Made by a program: the position numbers and the translations under genes
Assembly (NCBI RefSeq): GCF_000375405.1
Contig: NZ_AQWS01000014.1
Location: forward strand, 1-64,000
Reading direction: 5' to 3'
Source of the DNA: Bacteroides propionicifaciens DSM 19291 = JCM 14649
GTDB lineage: Bacteria > Bacteroidota > Bacteroidia > Bacteroidales > Bacteroidaceae
Length of the DNA stretch: 64,000 nt
The notes under the pieces: generated by a model
Seen by the model: only the letters and a program-made list of their open reading frames with translations
The model's database searches: none
Told to the model about the DNA's origin: nothing
Part shown: one piece after another, positions 18,656-27,689 of the stretch
Numbering within the stretch: the first letter of the stretch is position 1
How the letters are laid out: every line of letters starts with the position of its first letter

Positions 18656-19645
18656 TTATTTTGATAAATCAACCAAAACTGACATTCCTGGACGAAGTTC
18701 AGGCATTGGATTAATAGGCTTAGCCTTGATTTCAAAAGTTCTCATATCGTAAGAACCAACTTGCTTGGTCGACTTCCAAGTAGCATAACTACCCAATGGG
18801 CTTACATAATAAATTTCAAAAACAATATCTTTTAGAGCTAGCGCAGGGACATCTCCCTTAAATTGCCCACCCATCTTAAAATGAGGCATTAGGTCTTCTC
18901 GGATGTTTAATACAGCATGCGAGTCTTCTAAAACCACTAAAGACATTATTGGAGTACCTGGACCAACCAGCTCACCTCTCTTGGGGTAAATAACAGAAAT
19001 TTGACCGGATTCGGTAGCTACTAGTTTAGTATCTTCAAGTAAGAACGCCATTTCGTCTATAGTGCTTTTGGCTGCAGAAACCATAGATTTTGAACTTTCA
19101 CGATCTTGTTTTCGAGCACCGTCAACAGCCATTTGATACTCTTGGTATGCAGCTCTTTCTGCAGCTTGCGCAGCACGATAAATAGCCTCTACCTCATCCT
19201 TACGCTGAGCAGGTACAACGCTATCTTTGTATAACGTATTTATTCTATCGTAGGTCACTTTTGCTAAGTCTAAATCAGACTTAGTTTTATTCCATAATTG
19301 ATTAACTGTTGCAATTATTTGTTTACGAGTACCCTCTTGTACTTTTTGATTTTCATAAACCGCTACATCGCTCAGTGCATTGATCTGAGCAAACTTCGCC
19401 CAAAGTTCGGGGCTATTTATAACAACTAAAGTATCACCTTTAAGAACGTTTTGCCCCTCCTCCACAAGGAACTTATCAATACGTCCTGGTATCTTTCCTG
19501 AAATCCTAACTTCTGTAGATTCAATCTGTCCCTGCAAAATTTCGGGTTTATTGCCTAGAGCTAGGATGCCTATAGTCGATACGATAACGACTACAACCAG
19601 CACCACAAGAAATGCCACGGCTAGAGATTTTTTACTATTGCTCAT
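18656..19645 (-). CDS. HlyD-family periplasmic adaptor
   Basis: The 329-residue protein has an N-terminal membrane anchor (about 8-30), a lipoyl-like barrel half (GKIPGRIDKFLVEEGQNVLK), a long coiled-coil hairpin (about 85-200, rich in A, E, K and Q), the second lipoyl half (GQISVIYPKRGELVGPGTPI) and a beta-barrel domain. It bridges inner-membrane permeases to an outer-membrane TolC channel. It is encoded between the TolC gene (30 nt upstream) and the two permeases. Confidence 0.92.
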   Translation of the reverse strand: MSNSKKSLAVAFLVVLVVVVIVSTIGILALGNKPEILQGQIESTEVRISGKIPGRIDKFLVEEGQNVLKGDTLVVINSPELWAKFAQINALSDVAVYENQKVQEGTRKQIIATVNQLWNKTKSDLDLAKVTYDRINTLYKDSVVPAQRKDEVEAIYRAAQAAERAAYQEYQMAVDGARKQDRESSKSMVSAAKSTIDEMAFLLEDTKLVATESGQISVIYPKRGELVGPGTPIMSLVVLEDSHAVLNIREDLMPHFKMGGQFKGDVPALALKDIVFEIYYVSPLGSYATWKSTKQVGSYDMRTFEIKAKPINPMPELRPGMSVLVDLSK

Positions 19646-19675
19646 ATCTTAATATTATCTGCGTTAGAGTATGTT

Positions 19676-21115
19676 TTATAAATTAGTTTCACCTTTTCCT
19701 GACAGACGGTAATCTTGAAAAGCTTCAGGAATACCACAGACTGCCAATAAATTAATTAGTCCAGAATCAAATTCAAAGTAAGCTAGAAGTGCTGCAATTC
19801 GAACTTTAGACAAAATCAACTCAGCATCGATGACCTCGAGCGAAGTTGCCATACCTTCAGAGAAAGCTCTCTGGCGTGTTCTTACAAGCTCTTGACTCAT
19901 TTCAATTGTAGTGTGAAGAGCAGTAACATTATCGAGTGCAACTTGAGTTTGATTATAAAACTTATCAACTGCTAAGCCCAAGTCTTCAACTAGCTTATCC
20001 TTCTGAATATCCAGGATATAACGATTTATTTTTGCTTGACTAATCTTTTTTTCACGATCAAGACCATCAAATAAATTCCAAGCAAATCCCACTCCTACCA
20101 TTGTACGTGGCAACAGATTTTTGGGAACTCCATCACTATAGAGTGTCTGCTTGCCAAAAACCTCAATATTGGGTAGATAACCCGATCTTGCGATTTGAAG
20201 CTCTTTGTTTTGGATAGCATGCTGAATTCGGATTCCATTAACTAAATAGTTATGGTTATTAATCAGGTTCTTGAAGTAGTCAATAGCGGGTAAACTCTCG
20301 TTTATAAAAAGTGTTGATATGGGTCGAACACTTTCTGAGGGTTCCATTTTAACCAGAGTTTTAAAAGCACTTTGCGCAACGGATAAATCCTTTACTGCAG
20401 CCTGTAACTCTCGCTTAGCCTCGTCTCTATTAACTTGGAAATAAAGTCTTTCAGCCTTATTTATAAGACCATTAGCCTCTAGCTTTAAAGCATCTTGATA
20501 GTGTCGCTCCATAGCATAGTAAGTCTCCTGACGTACAGCAACAATTTCCTGCCCTAGTCTCAAACTATAATAAGTTTCGACCAATAAAACTTGTTGATCT
20601 GCACCAACTCGCTCTTTATTCGTCTGAGCCATATCAATCATAAGCTTACCTATCTTACTAGCGTAGATACGCTTACCTCCCGTAAATATCGGTAATGTTG
20701 CAACCGCATCTATACTCGTAGTATTTCTTGGAATCAATGGAACACTAAATGAAGCCTTACCAATACGATCAAGAACAGAGGTTATGATCTTCTCTCCTGG
20801 ATCTAATGCATGAATATGCTCAACCGCAGGATCGGTAAACTGGGATAATGACTCTTTAACTTCTATTTTATTGGAAGTATGCATATAAGCACCTGCAGCA
20901 GAAATCTGTGGGTACCAAAACGCATTGAGTCGTTGACGCTCGGTTTTAGCCCACTTAAGCTGTTCGCTGGCTATTTTCAAACTGTTATTATCATTGTGCA
21001 TGAGTTGCATTGCTTGCTGCAAACTAAGTCTGACCTCACTCTTTTGAGCAAACGAATTACTCGAATTTAAAAGAGCCACTAAGGCCATACCAAACACAAC
21101 TATTCTCTTAAACAT
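19676..21115 (-). CDS. TolC-family outer-membrane efflux protein
   Basis: The 479-residue product has a signal peptide (about 1-23, ending NSFAQ) and two OEP repeats of long amphipathic helices (about 30-230 and 260-450), as in TolC channels. It forms the outer-membrane exit of the tripartite exporter with the HlyD adaptor and the ABC-2 permeases downstream. It is the first gene of the seven-gene unit. The 85-nt gap to the amidohydrolase remnant upstream shows no clear promoter consensus. Confidence 0.92.
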   Translation of the reverse strand: MFKRIVVFGMALVALLNSSNSFAQKSEVRLSLQQAMQLMHNDNNSLKIASEQLKWAKTERQRLNAFWYPQISAAGAYMHTSNKIEVKESLSQFTDPAVEHIHALDPGEKIITSVLDRIGKASFSVPLIPRNTTSIDAVATLPIFTGGKRIYASKIGKLMIDMAQTNKERVGADQQVLLVETYYSLRLGQEIVAVRQETYYAMERHYQDALKLEANGLINKAERLYFQVNRDEAKRELQAAVKDLSVAQSAFKTLVKMEPSESVRPISTLFINESLPAIDYFKNLINNHNYLVNGIRIQHAIQNKELQIARSGYLPNIEVFGKQTLYSDGVPKNLLPRTMVGVGFAWNLFDGLDREKKISQAKINRYILDIQKDKLVEDLGLAVDKFYNQTQVALDNVTALHTTIEMSQELVRTRQRAFSEGMATSLEVIDAELILSKVRIAALLAYFEFDSGLINLLAVCGIPEAFQDYRLSGKGETNL

Positions 21116-21200
21116 ATTCTATACTATTATGTATACTAAACTTTTAAAACTCACAGGAAATAGAGGAAACCAAATTACCTCCTCAAGACTAAAACCTGAG

Positions 21201-22352
21201 TTATAGCGTATTTTTATATATTATACCATCTTTCATTATCACAGCAAAACTATTTTCTGGATCCTGTAAGAGTTCCAAGTTTTCCATAGGATTGCCATTA
21301 ACCAGTAATAAATCGGCATAAGCTCCAGCCTCAATTACACCTAGTTTCTTTGGATAAGGATTTCTCAAACCCGAAAGAGCTACAATTTGTGCATTATCGT
21401 GAGTAACCATCTTCAAAATTTCGAAGTTAGTAAACCATTTCTGAAGCTTTATAATTCCGTGATTTTGGTTTTTAGTATTGGCTGGGTTAAATAATAGGTC
21501 AGTTCCCCAAGCTAGATTTACATTGTATTTTTTCGCCAAGTTATATGCTCTATCTGTACCGTTACAAATTTCGATATGTTTGGCTTGCTGAATCGGTGAA
21601 GGATAGGTATTGTCTTCAACCGTAAAAGGTTGTAAACATAACCAAGTACCACTATCAGCAAGTAGTTTCATAGTTTCTTCGTCAATAAGATGACCATGCT
21701 CAATACTCTTTACACCAGCTTTAACAGCGCGAGTAATACCCTTAGGGTTATAAACATGCACCATTACGTAAGTTCCCCAATCTTCTGCAGCACGAACTGC
21801 TGCTTGAATCTCTTCTTCAAAAAACTCTGTAACATCCAACGGATCATACAAAGAAGCTGCACCACCCCCTACAAGAAGTTTAATTTGTGATGAACCTTGT
21901 CTTAAATTCTCACGGGTTACCATCATCACAGCATCAACACCATCAACAATGCGTGAGGCACCAATTTCTTCTGTAAAAGCAAGTGCTCCACAACCACAAC
22001 CTGTTTGTGCATGATCGTGAACAGTTCTAAAGTCACCATGCCCCGCAGTTTGAGAAATCATAGCACCACTAGGGTAAATTCTAGGACCATTGATTACGTG
22101 AGCATCAATAGCTTCTTTTAATCCATAAACAGGCCCACCAGCATCACGAAGTGTGGTGAAACCACGCATCAGCGTGTTGTTAGCTTCTCTTCCAGCTACA
22201 TGGTGGGTAAACGAAATATCAGTAGCTAGAATATTCATAAGCGTATTACACGACATATAAGCATGCCAATGTGCATCTATTAAACCTGGCATTAACCATT
22301 TACCCGTACCATCAATAACTTGTGTTGAAGGGTTAGAAGCAGTAGAACATGA
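21201..22352 (-). pseudogene. Amidohydrolase (imidazolonepropionase-like), 5'-truncated
   Basis: From an ATG at 22292 the product is 363 residues and starts inside the first metal motif region (MPGLIDAHWH). Typical relatives have 60-100 residues before this point, including a signal peptide and the first half of the beta-sandwich. The frame reads back in homologous sequence (QVIDGTGKWL) for 20 codons to a TAA at 22353-22355 with no ATG, GTG or TTG before MPGL. The barrel is intact: HWH, the lysine in SQIKLLVGGG, VHVYN, EHGH and WGTD. The lost 5' part abuts the terminator of the MATE gene, which suggests a deletion at about 22353-22370. Any product would probably be unstable and cytoplasmic. 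Confidence 0.8.
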
Positions 22353-22370
22353 TTAATTAAAATAAAGGCA

Positions 22371-22420
22371 TAAAAAAATCAGTGCATAATACTTTCCTAA
22401 GAAAACTATTATACACTGAT
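22371..22420 (-). terminator. Rho-independent terminator of the MATE gene
   Basis: On the minus strand ATCAGTGTATAAT, a loop, and ATTATGCACTGAT (13-pair stem with one G-U) are followed by seven Ts (22378-22372). It begins about 28 nt past the MATE stop and ends about 20 nt before the amidohydrolase remnant. Confidence 0.78.
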
Positions 22421-22447
22421 AAGTTAAATTAATGACTAATTTTACTG

Positions 22448-23788
22448 CTAATTGCTAGGCAGTCGCTTCATACGGTAGTAGATTATCCCTACAATATCCG
22501 CGACAAACCAACCTATTGGAATAGACCACCAAATGCCAACAACCCCTATCGAAGGTATAGATGCTAACCAATAAGACAACGCCACGCGCACCCCAAGAGA
22601 CAACACAGTCAAGACCACAGACATACCTGGGTTACGTATAGCACGATAATAACCATAAAGCAAGAACAAGACACCTATACCAATATAGAATGCTCCTTCA
22701 ATACGCAGATATTCTATCCCTATTGCCAAAATTTCAGTCTCCTCAGGACGCACAAAAATCAGCATTAAAGATTCTGCAAAATAAAACACCAGTACTGACA
22801 CAACAAGTGAAAAAACAACAGTAGTAATTACAGCAATTTTAACCCCTCTTTTTATCCGATCAAACTTTTCAGCCCCGAAATTCTGAGCTATGAATGTAGA
22901 GAATGCGTTACCAAATTCTTGAACTGGCATATAAGCAAAAGCATCAATTTTAATAGCTGCAGCAAAAGCTGCCATCACAGCCGTACCAAAACTATTAACC
23001 AATCCTTGGATCATTAAAATTCCAAAATTCATGACAGATTGTTGAACGCAAGTTAGAGAAGAATACGAAGTAATCTCTTTTAGGGTAACCCAATCAAAGC
23101 ACAAATCGGCCTTAGTCAGACGAAGTTCGGGACGCTTCAAGTAAGTAAAGATGAGCAAACCTACTGCAGAAATACCCTGAGCTATAACAGTTGCCCATGC
23201 AGCACCCTCAATGCCCCAACCTAGTGATAAGATAAAGTAAAGGTCAAGTATAATATTGATTACTACTGACACAGCTAAAAACCAAAGAGGAGAGACTGAG
23301 TCACCTACAGCACGAAGAAGAGCTGCATAAAAATTATAGATGAAGGTAAAAACTATTCCATAAAATATGATCCACAGATAGCTACGCATCATATCGTATA
23401 TATCTGCAGGAATCTGCAAAAGCCTCAGAATGGGGTCAATCCAAGTAAAAACAGCCAGATTAAGAATTAATGTTACTCCTCCTATCAATACCAAAGAAAC
23501 AAAAATACTACGCCTAAGAGCAGGTAAATTGCCCTCTCCAAATAATAAAGAGAAGACGGTGCCACTACCCAAAGATAAGCCCAACAAAATGGAGATAAGA
23601 AAAATCATCAATGTATAAGCCGATCCCACTGCTGCTAATGCGCCCGATCCAATGTATTGACCTACAATTAATGTATCTGCAATATTATAACATTGTTGCA
23701 GGAATGAACCCAGCATCATGGGGAGCGTAAAATAAAGTAGGGTTTTCGTTATACCGCCACGCGTTAGATCACCTTTAAGATTTGCCAT
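22448..23788 (-). CDS. MATE-family multidrug/sodium efflux protein
   Basis: The 446-residue inner-membrane protein has about twelve helices in two homologous halves. The start is family-typical (MANLKGDLTRGGITKTLLYF then TLPMMLGSFLQQCYNIADTL). MATE proteins export cationic drugs or metabolites in exchange for H+ or Na+. The gene is monocistronic, with a strong terminator after it and an inverted repeat in its upstream region (TACTACTGC / GCAGTAGTA at 23811-23819 and 23863-23871). The substrate cannot be predicted. Confidence 0.94.
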   Translation of the reverse strand: MANLKGDLTRGGITKTLLYFTLPMMLGSFLQQCYNIADTLIVGQYIGSGALAAVGSAYTLMIFLISILLGLSLGSGTVFSLLFGEGNLPALRRSIFVSLVLIGGVTLILNLAVFTWIDPILRLLQIPADIYDMMRSYLWIIFYGIVFTFIYNFYAALLRAVGDSVSPLWFLAVSVVINIILDLYFILSLGWGIEGAAWATVIAQGISAVGLLIFTYLKRPELRLTKADLCFDWVTLKEITSYSSLTCVQQSVMNFGILMIQGLVNSFGTAVMAAFAAAIKIDAFAYMPVQEFGNAFSTFIAQNFGAEKFDRIKRGVKIAVITTVVFSLVVSVLVFYFAESLMLIFVRPEETEILAIGIEYLRIEGAFYIGIGVLFLLYGYYRAIRNPGMSVVLTVLSLGVRVALSYWLASIPSIGVVGIWWSIPIGWFVADIVGIIYYRMKRLPSN

Positions 23789-23810
23789 GTAATTTATGTT
23801 TTGCTGATTT

Positions 23811-23871
23811 TACTACTGCGATTTGTAAAGATATTAAAAGCTACAGAGTTAAAAAAAATATAGCAGTAGTA
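23811..23871. repeat. Inverted repeat upstream of the MATE gene
   Basis: TACTACTGC (23811-23819) is the exact reverse complement of GCAGTAGTA (23863-23871); the two are 43 nt apart and 23 nt upstream of the MATE start. The pair could be an operator for two bound dimers or a loop, or may be chance. Confidence 0.3.
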
Positions 23872-23900
23872 GAATGATTTATGAACGGGCTAAAATTAAG

Positions 23901-23938
23901 AAAGATCCTAGTCGTACAGATGTACAACTAGGATCTTT
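23901..23938. terminator. Hairpin terminator after fhs
   Basis: AAAGATCCTAGTCGTACA and TGTACAACTAGGATCTTT form an 18-pair stem with one G-U and a two-base spacer, flanked by TTTT on the plus side and by TTTC on the minus side. It sits between the fhs stop and the MATE promoter region. Confidence 0.7.
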
Positions 23939-23994
23939 TGGACGAATAGGTCGTTTAGGTCAAGCGACCTAGACCTATATATTTATCATAAGGT

Positions 23995-25662
23995 TTAGCT
24001 TAAACCTTCAATATTTCCATCAACTATGTCAATTCGAAGTGCCTGAGGAGATTTTGGTAATCCTGGCATACGCATCATGCTACCAGCAACAGCAACCAAC
24101 ATTTCGGCACCATTATTAATTACTAAATCACTAATTTCAAACTCAAAGCCATCGGCTGCACCATAGGCAGTAGGATCAGCAGAGAATGAGTATTGTGTTT
24201 TAGCAATACAAACAGGGTAATGCGAAACACCAAGCTCGTTTATCAGCTTAATCATCTTTTTAGCTTTGCCCGTAAATTGAACCGATTTCGCTCCATAAAG
24301 ATTCTTTGCTAGTTTTTCAACTTTTGTCTCAACACTATCATTTTCTTCGTATGCAAATTGAAGGGGTTTGGAAGGGTTATTGGCAATTGTATCTACTACT
24401 AACTGAGCAAGTTCAACTGCACCTTCACCTCCTAGGGCAAAAGCATTATTAATAGCAAAACCAATGCCTTTAGCCTCACAGTGTGCTTTGATTACAGCAA
24501 CTTCTTCATCCGTATCACTAGCAAATCGATTAAATGCCACCACTACGGTTTGACCAAAGGACTGTAGATTACGAATATGCTTATCGATATTAGCAAAACC
24601 TTTTTTAAGACCTTCAATACTTGGCTCTTTAATCTTATCGAGTGCAATACCGCCGTGCATCTTCAAACCTTGAGCAGTAGCAACAATTACAGTTAACTTT
24701 GGCTCTAGACCTGCCTTACGACATTTTATGTCATAAAACTTTTCAGCACCTAGATCAGCACCAAAGCCAGCCTCAGTAATAGTGTAATCACCAAAAGTCA
24801 TCGCCATCTTTGTAGCAAGGATTGAGTTACAACCGTGAGCAATATTAGCAAAAGGACCTCCGTGAATAAGTGCAGGTGTATGCTCTGTTGTCTGAACTAA
24901 GTTAGGGAATAGAGCTTCACGCAATAAAACTGTTATCGCACCAGCAACACCCAAATCTTTAACCGTGAAAGGTTTATTATCGTAGGTGAAACCAAGCAAT
25001 ATATTTTCGATACGGCGACGTAAATCTTCTTCGTCTGTTGCTAAGCAGAGGATCGCCATTATCTCTGAAGCAGCCGTAATGTCAAAACCAGCCTCTTGAG
25101 TAATACCATTAGTTTTAGCACCAAGTCCAACCACAATATTACGTAGTGAGCGGTCGTTCACGTCTAACACTCTACGCCATAGATTTTCTTTAAGTCCGAA
25201 GCCAGAGTCTTGATTTTGGTACAAATAATTATCAAGTAGAGCCGATATCATATTATGAGCAGAAGTTATAGCGTGGAAATCACCCGTGAAATGAAGATTA
25301 ATCTTCTCCATAGGTAAAACCTGAGCATAACCACCACCAGCAGCTCCACCTTTCATTCCAAAGCAAGGGCCAAGTGATGGCTCTCTAAGCGCAACAAAAG
25401 CTTTCTTGCCAAGTTTCTCAAGGCCTAGAGCCAAACCAATTGACACCGTAGTTTTACCAATTCCAGTCTTAGTAGCTGTAATGGCAGTAACGAGAATCAA
25501 GTTATTTTGTTTTACTTTTTTATCATCAATTAAATTGATGGGGAGTTTGGCGATATAATGCCCATAGTTTTCGATCTGATCTTCAGGAATTCCAGCATTT
25601 TTAGCAACTTGCTTAATGTCCTGAAGAGTAATGCTACGCGCAATTTCAATATCCGTTTTCAT
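23995..25662 (-). CDS. fhs: Formate-tetrahydrofolate ligase
   Basis: This enzyme makes 10-formyl-THF from formate, THF and ATP. I start at 25662 ([14 protein letters not shown]), giving 555 residues, the normal length. The longer frame from 25704 would begin inside the promoter -7 element. Motifs are [20 protein letters not shown] (P-loop-like), [20 protein letters not shown] and the C-terminal [12 protein letters not shown]. The protein is cytoplasmic and works with GlyA in the one-carbon pool. It is monocistronic, with promoter and terminator both visible. Confidence 0.97.
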   Translation of the reverse strand: MKTDIEIARSITLQDIKQVAKNAGIPEDQIENYGHYIAKLPINLIDDKKVKQNNLILVTAITATKTGIGKTTVSIGLALGLEKLGKKAFVALREPSLGPCFGMKGGAAGGGYAQVLPMEKINLHFTGDFHAITSAHNMISALLDNYLYQNQDSGFGLKENLWRRVLDVNDRSLRNIVVGLGAKTNGITQEAGFDITAASEIMAILCLATDEEDLRRRIENILLGFTYDNKPFTVKDLGVAGAITVLLREALFPNLVQTTEHTPALIHGGPFANIAHGCNSILATKMAMTFGDYTITEAGFGADLGAEKFYDIKCRKAGLEPKLTVIVATAQGLKMHGGIALDKIKEPSIEGLKKGFANIDKHIRNLQSFGQTVVVAFNRFASDTDEEVAVIKAHCEAKGIGFAINNAFALGGEGAVELAQLVVDTIANNPSKPLQFAYEENDSVETKVEKLAKNLYGAKSVQFTGKAKKMIKLINELGVSHYPVCIAKTQYSFSADPTAYGAADGFEFEISDLVINNGAEMLVAVAGSMMRMPGLPKSPQALRIDIVDGNIEGLS

Positions 25663-25701
25663 CATGAGGAGTATATTAAAAGGTTGTATAATACTAAAGT
25701 T

Positions 25702-25709
25702 CAAATTTA
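25702..25709 (-). promoter_or_regulatory. Promoter -7 element for fhs
   Basis: The minus strand reads TAAATTTG (TAnnTTTG). Transcription would start near 25695, which supports the fhs start at 25662. The -33 element is weak. Confidence 0.45.
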
Positions 25710-25777
25710 CGAATAAAAACAGAACTTAACGTGCAGTTGCTGATTTTTGTTAAATCGGTATCCTTTTTAGGCAAACA

Positions 25778-25809
25778 GTTGACAGCAAGCGCAAACTTAA
25801 GTATATTTG
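25778..25809 (+). promoter_or_regulatory. Bacteroidota-type promoter for the exported protein at 25836
   Basis: GTTG (25778-25781), 20 nt, then TATATTTG (25802-25809). The start would fall near 25816, between the two candidate start codons of the gene, and supports the downstream one. Confidence 0.55.
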
Positions 25810-25835
25810 CTTATAGACTGATAACTTGTTTGGTT

Positions 25836-26390
25836 ATGAAAAAGTTCACTTTTATACTCATCATTATATTTTCGACACTCGGTACGGCCAAAGCTCAGCA
25901 AGAGGAGCAGAGCATTCAGATCGAGACAGAAAGAGAGCAAATGGCAACTTATAAGGAATATGGCGGATTTATATTAGATCTGACCGAAGCCCTAGCCTCC
26001 CCTGCCGTGTTTCCTGAATTTAAACTCTTAAACAAGTCAACCGACCCTTACATCAATTGGCTAGAACGACTCAATTTCGATTTTAGTAAAGTGATCTACG
26101 GCAAAGCTGATGCCAGTAACTTCGGGTTTAATAACTCCTGGAGATATCACGGTACATCCATGTACTCAGGTGTTGATGCGCCACTTAATACAGCCAGCTT
26201 CAGACTTAATGATAATTGGAGAATCAACACACAAGGAGATTATGATGCAGATGGCTACAAGCGTAGGATTCCTTCGGCACTGCCTTGGGAGAAGAACGAT
26301 TTTAGAGGAGCTTTTGAACTCAAATCATCCAAAGGATTTAGCTTTCGAGTCGAAGTACAGCGCAAATCCAACCCCTACGGTATGTGGTAA
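25836..26390 (+). CDS. Exported protein of unknown function
   Basis: Starting at 25836 gives 184 residues with a clean signal peptide (MKKFTFILIIIFSTLGTAKA). An upstream in-frame ATG at 25731 would put 35 residues before the signal and lies before the promoter, so I reject it. The mature protein has an acidic, glutamine-rich start, a WLERLNFDFSK segment, and a C-terminal half rich in beta and aromatic residues (NWRINTQGDYDADG, FSFRVEVQRK), ending GMW. I recognise no domain. It converges with the HU/LysM gene with only four bases between the stops and no terminator. Confidence 0.8.
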   Translation: MKKFTFILIIIFSTLGTAKAQQEEQSIQIETEREQMATYKEYGGFILDLTEALASPAVFPEFKLLNKSTDPYINWLERLNFDFSKVIYGKADASNFGFNNSWRYHGTSMYSGVDAPLNTASFRLNDNWRINTQGDYDADGYKRRIPSALPWEKNDFRGAFELKSSKGFSFRVEVQRKSNPYGMW

Positions 26391-26394
26391 ATCA

Positions 26395-27678
26395 CTAATT
26401 AGGTATACGAAGTGTAGTACCAATTGGAATATGGTTGGGATCTGTTATAATGTCAGAATTCGCCTGAACTATTACGGTCCATTTTTCTTTATCGTTATAA
26501 TATAAAAGAGCAAGCGAACGAAGTGTCTCACCTGATTTTAGCGTATGATTCTTAAAATCAGCCACAGCAGGCTCTAAAGAGTTCGAAGGCAAAATTGAGT
26601 CTTTAGCAACAACTAAAGAGTCTGATATAACGGAGTTTGCAGAGTCAGTTGGCAAATCTGACTCTGTGTTAATTTGTTGCAGATACTCTTCCTCTAATTC
26701 AGCGAATGTTTTCTCATTCGAAGTCACTAAATCAACCTGTTCACTCTCCTTTGGCTCAACGACAACAACTTCATTATTAGTAGAAGGTGCGTGATAAAAA
26801 AATGCTAAAATCAGAAATACAATAATAATAATCGATAGCAATGCGGTTGTCCATTTCAAGAGCCTAACTAATTTATTTTTATCTGTAAGCTGCTTTTCGA
26901 TTAGAAGAATTCGTTTATCATAGTCTTCTAATTTAAGTTGAATCTTTTCAAAAGAATTAGAACCTTCCAAAGAAACAGGCTCAGACGAGTTTTCCAATTT
27001 TTGAATTTGGCTAACAACAACCTCTTCTTCTTTAGGCTGAACAGGCTCTTCCACCACTTTCGAATTATCAGGTAGTTCAAGTTTCGCCTCTTCTTTAGGC
27101 TCATTTATAGATGGCGCAGAAGAAGAATTATCGGCAGATTTGAGATCTCTTTCGGAACAACTAAGCTCAACAGGTTTAAAATGAGAAAAAGGCTTATTGA
27201 TTAACTCCTCAAACGAATCGGAGAAAATAAAATTAATTTCTCCTCCGAGTTCACCCTCAAAACTACCAAAACCTGGAATGAAACACTTCTTTTCTTTGAG
27301 CAAAGCCGACTTAACTACAGACTTGATTTGAGCTATAAATAAAGTCACGCCCTCAGGCTCCCACTCGTGTCGTTCATTAAATAAGTCGTAAAGAGGACTA
27401 GCCAGCGGATCCTCATCAGTTGATAGCACACCCAAGATAGCCGAGGAACAGAAAGAAGCTCGAAGTCGAGGAGGAATCAACAATTTGCAGCCGTCTTCTT
27501 CTTTAATATATTCAAGCTCTTTGGTAACTTCAAAAACACCAAAAGGATCGAAGCTAGCTCTACCACTAGCTTGTAATTCGGCAGAAAAGCCTAAAACAAA
27601 GGTTTCAACATAAATTGAAACCTCTGCTAAATTAATATTTTGCTTTAAAGCAAGTTGTTTTATGAATGGAATCTCCAC
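26395..27678 (-). CDS. Membrane-anchored HU-like (CCDC81-type) protein with LysM domain
   Basis: The 427-residue protein shows, in order: a first HU/IHF-like domain (about 1-95), a second (about 100-170; KEKKCFIPGFGSFEG), an acidic Pro/Glu linker (175-240), a short coiled coil (243-270), one transmembrane helix (277-295), a second acidic stretch and a C-terminal LysM (378-427; HTLKSGETLRSLALLYY). By the positive-inside rule (KNKLVRLLKW before the helix) the HU-like half is cytoplasmic and the LysM periplasmic. LysM binds peptidoglycan glycan. Paired HU-CCDC81 domains with SPOR or LysM are a Bacteroidota family. The gene follows rimO by 11 nt. Confidence 0.82.
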   Translation of the reverse strand: MEIPFIKQLALKQNINLAEVSIYVETFVLGFSAELQASGRASFDPFGVFEVTKELEYIKEEDGCKLLIPPRLRASFCSSAILGVLSTDEDPLASPLYDLFNERHEWEPEGVTLFIAQIKSVVKSALLKEKKCFIPGFGSFEGELGGEINFIFSDSFEELINKPFSHFKPVELSCSERDLKSADNSSSAPSINEPKEEAKLELPDNSKVVEEPVQPKEEEVVVSQIQKLENSSEPVSLEGSNSFEKIQLKLEDYDKRILLIEKQLTDKNKLVRLLKWTTALLSIIIIVFLILAFFYHAPSTNNEVVVVEPKESEQVDLVTSNEKTFAELEEEYLQQINTESDLPTDSANSVISDSLVVAKDSILPSNSLEPAVADFKNHTLKSGETLRSLALLYYNDKEKWTVIVQANSDIITDPNHIPIGTTLRIPN

Positions 27679-27689
27679 AATATCTTTGT

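Noticed and set aside
23945-23976. AGGTCG/CGACCT repeats next to the fhs terminator
   Set aside because: Six-base arms and overlapping alternatives; too weak beside the strong hairpin at 23901-23938.
25731-25835. N-terminal extension of the exported protein
   Set aside because: It precedes the predicted promoter and would bury the signal peptide.
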